64,000 nt of DNA from Diatrype stigma (taxonomy: Eukaryota > Ascomycota > Sordariomycetes > Xylariales > Diatrypaceae), in NCBI GenBank assembly GCA_022225965.2, contig JAKJXP020000006.1, positions 248,001-312,000 of the forward strand, given 5' to 3'. The position numbers and the translations under genes were made by a program. The notes under the pieces were generated by a model. The model made no database searches. It was given only the letters and a program-made list of their open reading frames with translations, and had not been told where the DNA came from. This document shows, one piece after another, positions 46,757-59,045 of this stretch (positions are counted from its first letter, which is position 1; every line of letters begins with the position of its first letter).

Positions 46757-47026
46757 ATTCGGCTAATTAAATAATAAGAAGTGAATTTTTAAGGAATTTA
46801 TTTCTATAACTGTATTATATTTAAATATAAGTTAAGAAATCTTTTGTTTTTTTTTTTTTTTCTTTAAGTAATAATTATAACAAAAACCTTAAGAACTTAA
46901 TATTTAACTGAATTAATAATAATTAAGTAATTAAAATTAATTATAATACGTATAAATAATTATTTTTATAAATTTATATTATTTAATTAAAAATAATAAC
47001 TTCTTTTTTATTATTTTATTATTTTA

Positions 47027-47238
47027 TATAAGAATATAAATAATTAAAAGCTAATAACGTAATAGCTAAATATAAATAAAGCTATTTTAAAAAAAAGGTA
47101 TATAAAATTACTTTTAGTTATAATTCTTAAAAATATATAGAATTTTCCTTATGGGCTTTAGTCCTTAATACGGCGCTTAATTGCCGATTACGTACCGCTT
47201 ACGTAATAAATCCCTTAAACGAAAGCCATATTTTTATA
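47027..47238 (-). repeat. LTR (3' LTR of the full-length element)
   Basis: 212 bp; begins TATAAGAATATAAATAATTA and ends GCCATATTTTTATA. Same length and layout as the copies at 54807 and 56651, with differences that look like transitions. Confidence 0.9.
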
Positions 47239-49109
47239 TTGCTTTTTCCTTTTTCGGTTGCTAATTTTTAATAGTTTATTTATTTGTTTTAAATGTTTGC
47301 TTTTAATTTAGGTTCGTAAGCCGGTAATTTTTAAAATTTAACGGCGTTTAATTGCCGTTTTAATAACGCATATGCGTTATTTCGATAATAAATTATCTTT
47401 AAAATTACCGGATATCCGTATTTTAATAAATATTTAATTGCCGGTTATTCGGTAATTTATCTTTAATACGTTTATAATTTCTTTTTATTTATGCGTTTTT
47501 TTTTTGTTAAATTTTAATATAATAATAATCGTAATATCGTTATTATCTTTTTATTATTTAATTTTTTATTTCGTTTATTATTGCGTTTTTATTTTCGTCG
47601 TCGTTTTTTTTCGTTTTTTGTTATTCGTTTATTTTTATTTAATCGTTACTTTGTTATTTTTTTATTTGCCGCCAAAATGTTATTTCGTAAGGAAATTTTA
47701 AGCTTATGGCTATTCGATAATTCCTTCGGTTAAAAAAGCAATTACGCGTTTATTAATAACGGCAATGCATAATTCGATCGGCGCAAATTTAATAAGCCGT
47801 GCCGTTATTATATAAGGCTTTTTTATTTGGATATTCGAATTTATTACGTAACGTTGCTTATTATTAACGACGGTTTAATTTACGTTTATTACCGGTAAAA
47901 CCGTAAAAAATGCTTAGCAATAAGTATTAATTTTTTTATTTATCCGGTTGCTTATTAATTAACGCTTAAATACCGATTATTTTTCGAAAAATGATTTAGG
48001 TTATTTTAAAATTTGCCGAAAATACCGATTTCGAATCGGAAACGTTCTTAGTTACGTCGACGGCTACGTTTCGTTCGTATATCGGCCAAAAGGCGACCCG
48101 TAAAATAAATCGTTATATGATTTTATTAAAAGCTATATATTTCGTTTTTCGGGTTACGTATTTAAAAAAAAACGCATCGTTTTCGGCGTTTTTAAAAAAA
48201 AACGAACGGCAATTATTATCGTTAAAACTTAATCCATATATCGATTAATAGCGCTATAATTTAAATATTAGCTAAATTAAAACGTAAAGATATTTATAAA
48301 TCCTAATATCGTTCGTTATTAATTAAAAGCGATTTAATTATTATACGATTACCGTTAAATAATTTATATTAAATTATAAACGGCGTTATAACGGATTAAA
48401 AATTATACGTAATGCTATTGCTTTTCGGTCGGTATAAAATTAACGTTTTAAATTCGAAAAAAATATAAAATAATACGTCGTTTTATTTAAAACGACTTGG
48501 TTATTACTGCTATAACCGTTAACGAAATGGCTTTTCGTAACTTTATAATCCGAAATAGCCGTTTTTATTTCGTTTCCGTAACGTCCGGTTATTAATCCGG
48601 TATTTTAATTTCGATCCGTTGCTTTTGTTTTAATTTTTCGGTTATATTAATTCCGACTTTATAGCCGTTAATTGTTTTTTTATTAATCGCTAGCTTTTTG
48701 CTTTTCGTTAATTTTTCGTTTATCGTTAATTCTTTATTTATTATCGATTTCGCGTTTATCGCCGATTTCGCGTTCGTTATCGATTAAAACGACAATAATA
48801 CATAAATCGATTCCGACGATACGCCGACGGAAATCGAAAGTATAAAGGTTGATTTTAAATAAGTATTAATTTTATTTTTTTTATATGGCTTATTAATAAA
48901 GCGCCGGATTTTAAATTCGGAAATAATGAATTTAATTTTTATTACGGTTAATTTTTAATTGGCGTTTATTCGTTATTCGAACGTCGTTTGGGCCCTTTTT
49001 TTTTTATAAAGAACGTTTTATTTTCGTTTTCGTTTTTTTTTCCCTTATGTTTTCCTTTATATTTGCGTATCGTCGCCGAAAGGCCCGATAAAGTAAGAAA
49101 TATTTTGTT

Positions 49110-49410
49110 TTGCGGTTATTTTGCGAATATTTAAACGGTTTCCAATCGATTTATAACGGATTTAAACCGTTAAAGTATTTAAGGCTTTTTTTATTTTGTA
49201 AATATCCAAATAAGTTCCGTCCGATTTGCGACAAATTTAAATCGTTAAAGTACTTAAGGCTTTTTTTATTTTATAGGTATTTAAACGGGCTTTATTCGAT
49301 TTGCGATAAGTTTAAGCCGTTAAAATGCTTAAGGCTTTATGTTTTATAAATATTTAAACGGACTTTGCTTAATTTATGACAAATCGAAGCCGTCAAAATG
49401 CTTAAGGCCG
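49110..49410. repeat. 75-bp tandem repeat in the 3' part of the full-length element
   Basis: Four units marked by the recurring word CTTAAGGC (ends near 49185, 49260, 49335, 49408), spaced 75, 75 and 73 bp. A 75-bp period is 25 codons, so the plus-strand frame repeats as an in-phase peptide (ending KYLRLF or KCLRL) over three units, although the element's genes are on the minus strand. Confidence 0.8.
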
Positions 49411-50263
49411 AATTAATTAATTGTTTTTATTTGTCGTTTTATTTTTTATATGCTTTGCGTATTTTTTTTCGTAACGCGCCAGCATTTGCTAAACGTTAAT
49501 AAAGTATTTCCTTAATTCCTAGGTATTATATTTAATAAGCTATCCTTTTTATTTAATAAGGAATTTTTTCGGCTTTTGGTTGTCGCAATAACGAACGATA
49601 TTTTTTATTATTTATTCCTTTTATTTATTTTCGAGATTTAATAATGCCGATTATTCGAAATTTTCGTAATAATCGTATTACGGCTTTAAGAAAAATACGG
49701 AAAATACGTCGTAAATGCGTTAATACTTTACGGATAACTTAATCCGATACGCTTATATTTCCATTCGTTTAGTAATTTATATCCGAATATACGTCGATAT
49801 TAATTTTGTTTTTTTTAAACCTAAAGTTTTTTATAAATAACGTTACCGTTTAATTCTTCTTAAATTTTATAGGTATATAATGCTTATCGTAATATTTTTT
49901 TTAAGTCGCCGTTGTTTTTTTTTAATAAACGCGCATTCGTCGCCGGACCTTTTTCGTTTTATTTAAACGTTTTTTTATTTTTTATACTTAAAGCTATAAC
50001 CGCTTAAGCATTTATTTCATTATGCGGAAATAATAGCTATATAATGCTTTAAATAATAAATATCCCGTAAATGCATTACGGTAATTATTATAATTAAATT
50101 CGGCTTCGTAAAGAATTTTGGCTTAATTGCTTTGCTTTACGTTGCAGTATTTTCGGAAATACTTTTTTAAGTTTTAATTTATGCGCTTTATTTAGTCGTT
50201 CGTTTATAAGTAATACGCCGTTAATAATTGGCGTTTAATTTTTCGTACGTTACAAAGTTCCTT

Positions 50264-50494
50264 TTAAAATTTATTAATTAATAACTTATTCTTATTATTA
50301 ACAATGCTTTCGGATAATCCGAATCGACATTTTATTTTTCGGTATAAAATCTCCGCTAATTCGGCAGCCGTAAGCGTTTTTAATATAAATATAAATAATG
50401 CTATTTTCGTAAATCGGTTTATAATAACCAAAATAGCGTTATAATTAATTCCGTTATTTTTTAGGTTTATTAAAAAGCCCGTAATAAAATCTAT
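50264..50494 (-). pseudogene. Integrase core remnant of the full-length element
   Basis: Aligned by position with the clearer copy at 59984-60214. It retains a D-F-I-T start and INRFTK-like segment of the retroviral-type integrase catalytic core, the first catalytic aspartate being in DFIT. Stops and substitutions make it inactive. Confidence 0.7.
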
Positions 50495-51649
50495 ATTAAT
50501 TTCTTAAAACGGTTAATTCGGTAACGGCAAGAATTATAACGTTTTATACGGTTTATGCCTGGGCTTTATGGCTTTTTAATACGTCGGATACGATTCGACG
50601 TATATTCGGATATCGGTCGTTATGTTTTTTTAATGGAATTTTCGCTTTAAGAGCTTTATAATTCGCTAATTTTTTATATAATTTATTTTCGAATCGTCGT
50701 AATATTAATATATTAGTTATTATTATAAAACAAATTACGCCGAAATTATTAGCTTATTTTTAAAAAAAAAACGTCGTATTTATTTATACGGTAACCGCCT
50801 TAAATATTAAATTATCGATAAGCAATTTCCGTTAAGGTTTATAAGTTTAAGTTTTTTTTTTATAACTTTTTAATTTATTCGTAAAATCGTTAAAACGTTT
50901 TTAATATTTAAGCGCTTTTTTTTTTCGTTAAGGCTTTCGTTAACGAAAAAAAAACGTTTTGCGGTAATATTTCGGCGTTTATGTAATTATTTTCGGATTC
51001 CGATCCTTCGGAATTCGAACGTTTAAGAATTTTGCCTTTATCGGCTCTTTATATTTTTTTTGCGGTACGCATTAAAACGGCCATATAATAAAATTCTTCC
51101 GGCATTCGTTAATTATTTAGGGCCCATTCCTATTATAATACTAAATAAGGATTTCCTTTGATTTTCGCTTTTACGGTTGCTATTTAAGCGGCGATTATTC
51201 GGTATTCGGCCGGAAATTTTGCGATTAACGAATTTTATACTGCCCGAAATATCCATTTAATTTTAAGATAATTGGAATAGCTATAATTTTAATTCGTTAA
51301 TATTTGCTTTATCTTAATTAATAACTTTTTCGTAAAATAAAGCTTTTTCGTTAAAATAAATAATACGTTGCCGAAATAAATCGGTTCAAATATATAATCC
51401 GGTTATCGATTAGGTCCGTTAATTAGGTTTATAATTCCCGACTTATATTATAGGTTAAAATCGAATTAAAACAGCCTATATACCTAACGGATTAACTTAT
51501 TTCGAAAGTTTTTTGCCGGAATGTCGATAATTCTTTATAAAGCTTTATAATTTATAAATACGGAAAACTCTTATTCGGTTTTTTTCAAAAAATGGCGCCA
51601 GTATTTTAAATTTTCGATTATAGCTAGGAATTTTTATTAATTCGTTCTT

Positions 51650-52700
51650 TATTGCGTTTCGGTATTTATAAGTTTCCGCAATTAAAAGGCGACGAATTTT
51701 CATTTATTATTATGTAATTGGAACAAAATTCCGAAAATCGCCTTTAAAAATGTATTCGTTTTTATTTTTATTTTCTTAATATGGTTTTAATATCGAAGCA
51801 TAGTCGTCGATTAAAAGGCGCTTTATAGCTTTATAAAAGCCGTTTTCGCTTCGTTTGGCCATTAAAAGATTCGCTATTGCGCTTTTTTTTTTTAAAAGCG
51901 CTATAATCGGCGCGGTAATTTTAAAATAACCAGGTATAAATTTTTTATAAAAATTAATAAATCCCATAAATACCTAAATATTTCGAACCGATTTAAAATA
52001 CGGCCATTATTATATAACGGCAATTTTGTTCGGATTTATTTTAATTCCGTTAGTATTTATAATAAATCTTAAAAACGAAATCTCCTTTAAAAAAAACTCG
52101 TACTTAAATAACTTTGCGAATAGCTAATATTTTCGCAAGTATTCGTAAATTAATCGGAAATACGTCGCATGTTTTTTTTCGTTTTCCGAAAAAATAATAA
52201 TATTATTCAAATATATTACGCAAATTTTATTTATTAATTCGGCCAGAATTTTATGCATATAAGCTTAAAAAATAACCGGGGCATTTATTAGTTTAAACGG
52301 CATAATAATATATTTAAATTATCCGTAACGCATACGAAAAGCGGTTTTTTATTTGTCGCTTTTTTTTATGCGGATCTTATAATAAACGTTCCTTAAATTA
52401 AGCTTAATAAAAACCTTAATAAAGCTTAATTAGCCCATAATTTCCGAAATTAAAAGCAAAGAATAACGGTTTTTAACCGTTATTTTATTTAGTACCTTAT
52501 AATTTACGCATAAACGAAACGCGCCTTTTTTTTTTTAAAACGAATAATACCGGGGCTGCAATTTCGGATTTAAATTTTTAAATGCGCCTTATTGTTAAGT
52601 ATTTCTTTAAATACGCTTCGAATTTTTTTCGTTAGGGCTTTAACGTAAAATAAATCGGGTCCGTAATAAAAAATGGCTATTTTAATATAAAATCGATAGC
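51650..52700 (-). pseudogene. Reverse transcriptase remnant of the full-length element
   Basis: At about 52185-52225 the minus strand reads YLNNIIIFSE, the YLDD active-site box with both aspartates changed to asparagine, as G-to-A RIP would do. Downstream, at about 51905-51970, GFINFYKKFIPGYFKITAPI is the conserved segment that follows the palm in Ty3/Gypsy reverse transcriptases. Boundaries are approximate. Confidence 0.85.
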
Positions 52701-54806
52701 GTATTTTGCTTATTCCAAAATTAAATAGGCTTTTGTTTTTTTTTTTCGAAATATATATTTTCGAAATTCTTTAGGCAATTTAGTAATATAATCGTTTTTT
52801 CGGCGTTATTTTTGCCGAATTTAGGGATGTTTCGATCGTTTTTAAGCCTAATTAAATTTATTTAATAAATCGGCTTATTTATAAAAACAAATTCGATTAA
52901 TTCCTTGCTGTCGATTTTTTTTGAACCGCTAAATATTTATTAATAAATGGCCGTTTTTAGTATTATTTTTAATCGCTTTATATTAAAACGGAATAAAAAA
53001 AAATTAAGCGTTTTACGGTTACGACGAATTGCAAAAAATAATTAATAAAACCTTTATTTTTTTTTGTTACGTTTATTATTTTTACGTCGAATTCGTATAT
53101 TTCGTAATACTTAATAAAGACGCCATTAATTCTTAATAGCTTTAATTACGTAACGGTAATTAATCGGAACTTTTTTTTCTTAACGAAACGCCGGTTTATT
53201 ATATTAACTTGGGCCTTTATATTTAAGTTAATTTTTATCGTAATAAACGTCGCGTCTTATTTCGGAAATACGGTTGCGGCCTTTTAAAACGACGGGCCTA
53301 TGCCGATCGTATATAAAAGCTTCGCCGAAATAAGCTATACGTAAACGCTCATTTCGGCAGGCCATTTTTCGATCTCGAATTAATATTAAAGTCGTCGTAT
53401 TAAGTAAGGTTTTGGACAGCTACGAAAGAGATAGCTTTAAATACGTCCGGCGGCGCTTTTTCGTTTTTTAATCGGAATAAAAGTTTCGAATATTTCTTTT
53501 TTTATAAGCGATAATTCGGTGCCTTTTTTTTATAATTTCAATACGTTATTAATGGTTTTTTTCGTTTTTATTACCGGATCGATTTGTTACGGTCGGAATT
53601 TATTCGGCATTCGGAATTCCTTTATTAATTGCTTTTATTTTATTTTTTTTAAGCGTTAAGCGTTTTAACGTTAAATATTTTATTTTTTTCGGGCTTTAAA
53701 AAAGCGCTATTATACGGCCGTTTATTTTTGCGTTGTTTTATTTTTAAGACTTAATTTTTATATTAGGCTTATTAAATCCGATTAATATCCGTTATTATAA
53801 TAAAGAATTGTTTTAATATAATCTTTTATTTTAATATTTTCGTTTTTAATGCAAGCTATAAATGGTAATAAAAATAATACGTTAAGTGCGGGTTTTTTTA
53901 TTAAAAATCCAATTCCGGCTTTTTTACGTTGGCTTAATGGGTTTATTACGTAATAAAGAATTTTATCGGCGATTTATTGCCTTAATATAAGTCTTTAAAT
54001 GTATTTCGAAACGTACGTATTACGTATTCGGGATTTATATGCCTTTTTTTAATAAAAAATTATAGGTTTTCGAATGTCGTTTTAGCGACGTTTTTTTTTA
54101 TGTTATCGCAATATAATCGTTATTTAATTTAAAAATCGTTTTTTATGCGGTTTGTAATTTAATGTATATATATTGCTTTAATTTGTTTTAATTTTTTAAT
54201 GGCATTAATTTCGATAATGGAAATAATTTATTTTTCTTTTTTTTATATCGTAAATCGTTCGTTAAATATTCGGTTTAAATATTTCGGAAGTTTATTGTTT
54301 CGTAAGGTTTTATTCGTATATTATGCGGTAACGAAAGCGATTAATTTTTTTCGTTTTACCTTATTTTTTGCGATTTATTCGGTATATAGGTTTCGTTTTT
54401 TTTTTTTAAGTACGTTTCGCCTTTAATTCGATTAATAATCGAATAATTTTTTGGCTTATAACGGAAATAAGGTCGTTTATAATACAATCCGGTAACAATT
54501 AATTGCCGATTGCGTATATAAAAATGCTTTCGGAATTTCCGTAGCTTGGGAAATTCTCGCATACCGAGTTCTTTTCGTCGTTTTAACGCTAAGCGGTCGT
54601 TAACGATTCTCTTTCGTTTTATAAAGTAACGAATGTCGCTTTTCCGTTTTCGTCGCTCGTACGTCGCTTTTCGCCCGATTCGGCGGCGATTTGACGTTAA
54701 GGATTTTTTTTTATATCGTTCGTTATAATCGTTTTATTTCGAAAATTACGGCTGGTTTTATTCGTATTAATTATTGCGTTAAATATTAAATAAAAAGCTA
54801 AAAAAT

Positions 54807-55018
54807 TATAAGAATATAAATAATTAAAAGCTAATAACGTAATAATTAAACGTAAACGAAGTTATTTTAAAAAAAAGATATATAAAATTATTTTTAGCTA
54901 TAATTCTTAAAAGTATACAGAATTTTCCTTATAGGCCTTAATCCTTAATACGGCGCTTGGTTGCTAATTACGTGCCGCTTATGTAATAAGCCCCTTAAGC
55001 GAAAGCCATATCTTTATA
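54807..55018 (-). repeat. LTR (5' LTR of the full-length element)
   Basis: 212 bp, direct repeat of 47027-47238. The five bases that follow (TTTTA) duplicate those before the other LTR. Confidence 0.9.
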
Positions 55019-55059
55019 TTTTATTATTTTATTCTTTATTTTTTATAATTTATTAAGCG

Positions 55060-56650
55060 AAATTCGCGATATTATTCGAAAAAGAAATAATCGGCAATCC
55101 AATTATTAATCTTTTTGCTATTTCATTAATAGGCCAAATTAATCTTAGCAAAATCGGTTATTTAGAAACTTAAGGGATTACGTTTAAAAAAATTAACCAT
55201 CGTTTTAATAAATTTGCGAATTATTTAGAAAATAAAATAAACGACGTTAATGGGAATATTAATAATTTTCGAAACGAATTATTAAAGGCAATTGCAAATC
55301 TTATTACGGAAAACATATAAAATCCATTTAAGAATATTCTTACTTAAAGCATTTTCAAAAATACCGAGGCAGGCATAAATAAAAATAAAGGCCCTATTAA
55401 AGCTAAAAAAGTTAATTCCGATAAAAACGAGCTTATTTATTTCTTATTTTATATAACGAAAACATTTATCGGATATAATAAGCGTATTAATAAAAAATTA
55501 AATCTTTAACGATTCTTAACGAAGCAATACGAATATCGTATAATTTAAAAAAAACGGATTCGAATAATTTGATTCGAAATAGTTTTTTAAAGTTAAAATA
55601 AAGATTTTGCATATTACGAGATTAAAAATTGCGTTATTTTCTTTATTAATTTCCGTTTTATATGGGCAGCCCTAAATATTTTCAATAAGCTACGAGAAAT
55701 TCAAATTAAACTTATATCGGCTTTCGTTTTATATAAGCTGTGGTTTAAACGAATTGCTTTAAAGTATTCGGGTAATTTTAAATAAGTCGAAATTTTCGTA
55801 TATAATCGTAATTCCGATTGGGTAACTTTTTTAAAGGCGGTCTTTTAAATTTTTAATAAGCATTATATTTTAAAGGATGCCATTATTTAATTCGTTATGC
55901 TTTTTTCGTATTAAAATAAAAATATAATAAATTATATCCGGCGAATAAAAAAAGCATTTTATCGGATAAATTAAAAAAATCGCGATTATTATTAATTTAA
56001 AAAGATTATTATTAATTTTTTATAAATTAACTTGCCGAATATTTAAATTATGGTTCATAATTAATTCCGATTATAAAATAATGCCTAGCTTATCGAAAAA
56101 ATTATATAGCGAGCCGTATATATTATACGTTAAGCGGTTAAGAAAAAAATTTATAATACGCCGTCGACTTTAATTAAGCTTTATGGGTCGTTAGTATTAT
56201 TTTACGATTTATCGATTTCCGAAGCCATTCCAATTAAGCCCGGCATTACATAAATCGAATCGACCGACGTTATATCCATAATTCCAATAACGGACAGAAA
56301 CGGTATTATCGCCGATTTTCGTAACGAAGACCGTAACGTTTATAAAACGGATAAATAAAGCTATATAATTAAGGCTATAAATAATAAATGTTTTAATTGC
56401 AAAAAATAAGGCCATTAAGTAAAGGATTATAAGTAAAAACCTTATTTTCTTAAAGTTATTTAATTATTATTCGGAAAAAAAATAACGTTTAAAAGCCTGC
56501 TATATAACGATAATAATAACAGCTTTTAATATATTAAATTTCGTTCCGTAATAAAAAACTAAAAGAATAAAAGCAAAAAACGAATTAAGGTTTATTTTAT
56601 AATTAATAACGATAAAAATAACGATAACGAAAAAAATCCGGCAAATAAAT
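55060..56650 (+). pseudogene. Gag relic of a separate, older retroelement
   Basis: Plus-strand frames read like coiled-coil gag: LENKINDVNGNINNFRNELL (about 55215-55275) followed by IANLITEN and KNTEAGINKNKGPI. At about 56380-56435 CFNCKK-x-GH-x-VKDYK is a CCHC zinc knuckle whose last cysteine has become tyrosine and which contains two stops. The strand is opposite to the pol genes of both flanking elements, so this is not part of either. The relic stops abruptly at the LTR starting at 56651, so it was probably cut by that insertion. The family is undetermined (Gypsy or Copia). Confidence 0.7.
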
Positions 56651-56862
56651 TATAAGAATATAAATAATTAAAAGCTAATAACGTAATAATTAAGCATAAA
56701 CGAAACTATTTTAAGAAAAAGATATATAAGATTATTTTTAATTATAATTTTTAAAAATATATAAAATTTTTTTTATAGGCCCTAATCCTTAATGCGGCGT
56801 TTAATTACCGATTACGTATCGTTTACGTAATAAGCTTTTTAACCGAAAGCCATATTTTTATA
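56651..56862 (-). repeat. LTR (3' LTR of the second copy)
   Basis: 212 bp, same start (TATAAGAATATAAATAATTA) and end (CATATTTTTATA) as the other two. It is followed by a pyrimidine-rich run that is a polypurine tract on the minus strand. Confidence 0.9.
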
Positions 56863-58734
56863 TTGCTTTTTTTTTTTCGGCTATTGGTTTTTAATAGTTT
56901 GCTTATTCGTTTTAAATGTTTATCCTTAATTTAAATTTATAGGCCGGTAATTTTTAAGGTTTAACGGCATTTAATTGCCGTTTTAATAATGCGCATATGC
57001 CGTTTCGATAATAAGTTACCTTTAAAATTATCGGATATTCGCATTTTAATAAATATTTAATTGCCGGTTATTTGATAATTTATTTTTAATAAGTTTATAA
57101 TTCCCTTTTATTTATGCGTTTTTTTTTTATTAGGTTTTAATATAATAATAATTGCAATATCGTTATTATTTTTTCGTTACTTGGTTTTTTGTTTCGTTTA
57201 TTATTACGCTTTTATTTTTGTCGTCGTTTTTTTCGTTTTTTATTGTCCGTTTATTTTTATTTAATCGCCGTTTCGTTGTTTTTTATTCGCCGCCGAAATG
57301 TCGTTTTATAAAAAAATCCTAAGCCTATAATTATTCGATAATTCCTTTAATTAAAAAAGCAATTACGCATTCGTTAATAACGGCGATATATAATTTAATC
57401 GATACGAATTCGATAAGCCGTATCGTTATTATATAGGGCTTTTTTATTTAAATGCCCAAATCCGTTATGTAATGTCGTTTATTATCGATAACGATTTAAT
57501 TTATATTTATTATCGGCAAAATCGCAAAAAATGCTTAACGATAAATATTAATTCTTTATTTATTCGATTATTTATTAATTAATATTTAAATACCAATTGC
57601 TTTTCGAAAAATAATTTAGGTTATTTTAAAATTTGCCGAAAATATCGACTTCGAATCGGAAACGTTTTTGGCTACGTCGACGGCTATGTTTCGTTCGTAC
57701 GCCGGCCAAAAAGCGACCCGTAAAATGAATCGTTATATGATTTTATTAAAAGCTATATATTTCGCTTTTCGGATTGCGTGCTTAAAAAAAAAACGCATCG
57801 TTTTCGGCGTTTTTAAGAAAAAACAAACGGCAATTATTGCCGCCGAAACCCAATTTATGCGCCAATTAATAACGCTATAATTTAAATATTAATTAAATTA
57901 AAATACGAAAGTACTTATAAATTCCGATATTATCCGTTATCGATTAAAAGCGATTTAATTATTATATAACCGTTATTAAATGGTTTATATTAAGTTATAA
58001 ACGACGTTATAACGAATTAAAAACCGTATATAACGTTATCGCCTTTTAATCGGCATAAAATTGGCGTTTTAAATCCGAAAAAAACATAAAATAATACGTC
58101 GCTTTATTTAAAGCGATTTAGCTGTCGTTATTATAACCGTTAACGGAATAGCTTTTTATGACTTTATAATTCGAAATAATCGCTTTCGTTTCGTTTCCGC
58201 GACGCCCGGTCGTCGATTCGATATTTTAATTTCGGTCCGTCGTTTTCGCTTTGGCCTTTCGGTTATATTAATTCCGGCCTTGCGGCCGTTAATTGCTTTT
58301 TCGCCGGTCGCCAGCTTTTCGTTTTCCGTTAACCCTTTGCTTATCGCTAACCTTTCGCTTACCGCCGATTCCGCGTCCGTTACCGATTCCGCATCCGCCG
58401 CCGACTAAAACGACGATAACGCATAAATCGATTCCGACGATACGTCGACGGAAATCGAAAACATAAAGGTTAATTCCGAATAAATACTAATCTTACTTTT
58501 TCCGTATAACTTATTAATAAAACGCCGGATTTTAAATTCGGAAATAATAGATTTAATTTTTATTGCAATTAATTTTTAATTAACGCTTATTCGTTATTTA
58601 AACGTTATTTGGGCCTTTTTTTTTTATAAAAAACGTTTTATTTTCGTTTTCGTTTTTTTTTCCTTTATGTTTTTCTTTTATATTTACGCGTCGTTATCGG
58701 AAAGCCCGATAAAATAAAAAGTTTTTATTTTGCG

Positions 58735-59045
58735 GTTATTTTACGAATATTTAAACGATTTTCGATCGATTTATAACGGATTTAAACCGTTAAAATACTT
58801 AAAATTCTTTTTATTTTATAAATATCCAAACGGGCTTCGCCCGATTTATAATAGGTTTAAACCGTTAAAATGCTTAAGGCTTTATGTTTTATAAATATCC
58901 AAACGGATTTTATTCGATTTGTAACAGATTTAAGCCGTCAAAATGCTTAAGGCTTTTTTTCGTTATATTTTCTTGTTTTATAAATATCCAAACGGATTTC
59001 GTTCGATTTGCGATAAATTTAAGCCGCTAAAATGCTTAAGGCTTA
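58735..59045. repeat. Tandem repeat in the second copy, variant of the 75-bp array
   Basis: The same unit as at 49110-49410, with the CTTAAGGC-type marker spaced about 75, 73 and 89 bp. The long unit carries an extra 15-16 bp (around TCGTTATATTTTCTTG). Unit number and structure therefore differ between the two copies. Confidence 0.75.

Larger units (their letters stand above)
47027..55018 (-). mobile_element. Full-length Ty3/Gypsy-type LTR retrotransposon, RIP-degraded
   Basis: The element is 7,992 bp, bounded by direct 212-bp LTRs (47027-47238 and 54807-55018). Both LTRs begin and end with TATA, as expected of TG...CA termini after C-to-T change. The bases before the left LTR (47022-47026) and after the right LTR (55019-55023) are both TTTTA, a 5-bp target duplication. 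Read on the minus strand, protease-like, reverse-transcriptase and integrase remains follow each other in that order, the Ty3/Gypsy arrangement, so the right LTR is the 5' LTR. A purine-rich tract on the minus strand directly precedes the left (3') LTR at 47239-47256. Every frame is broken by many stops. The gag part (about 53.2-54.8 kb) is too decayed to recognise. Confidence 0.88.

Noticed and set aside
47504..47701. 65-codon Phe/Tyr/Val/Ile-rich ORF read as a membrane protein
   Set aside because: The hydrophobicity follows from T-rich codons in AT-rich DNA, not from selection.
56651..56862. LTR-gag-LTR mini-element formed by the LTRs at 54807 and 56651
   Set aside because: The gag between them is on the strand opposite to the LTR orientation, and the target duplication pairs the LTRs at 47027 and 54807 instead.
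57668..57880. 70-codon plus-strand ORF inside the second retroelement, as a possible gene
   Set aside because: It corresponds to a region with stops in the first copy, has no start context or motif, and lies in RIP-mutated DNA.
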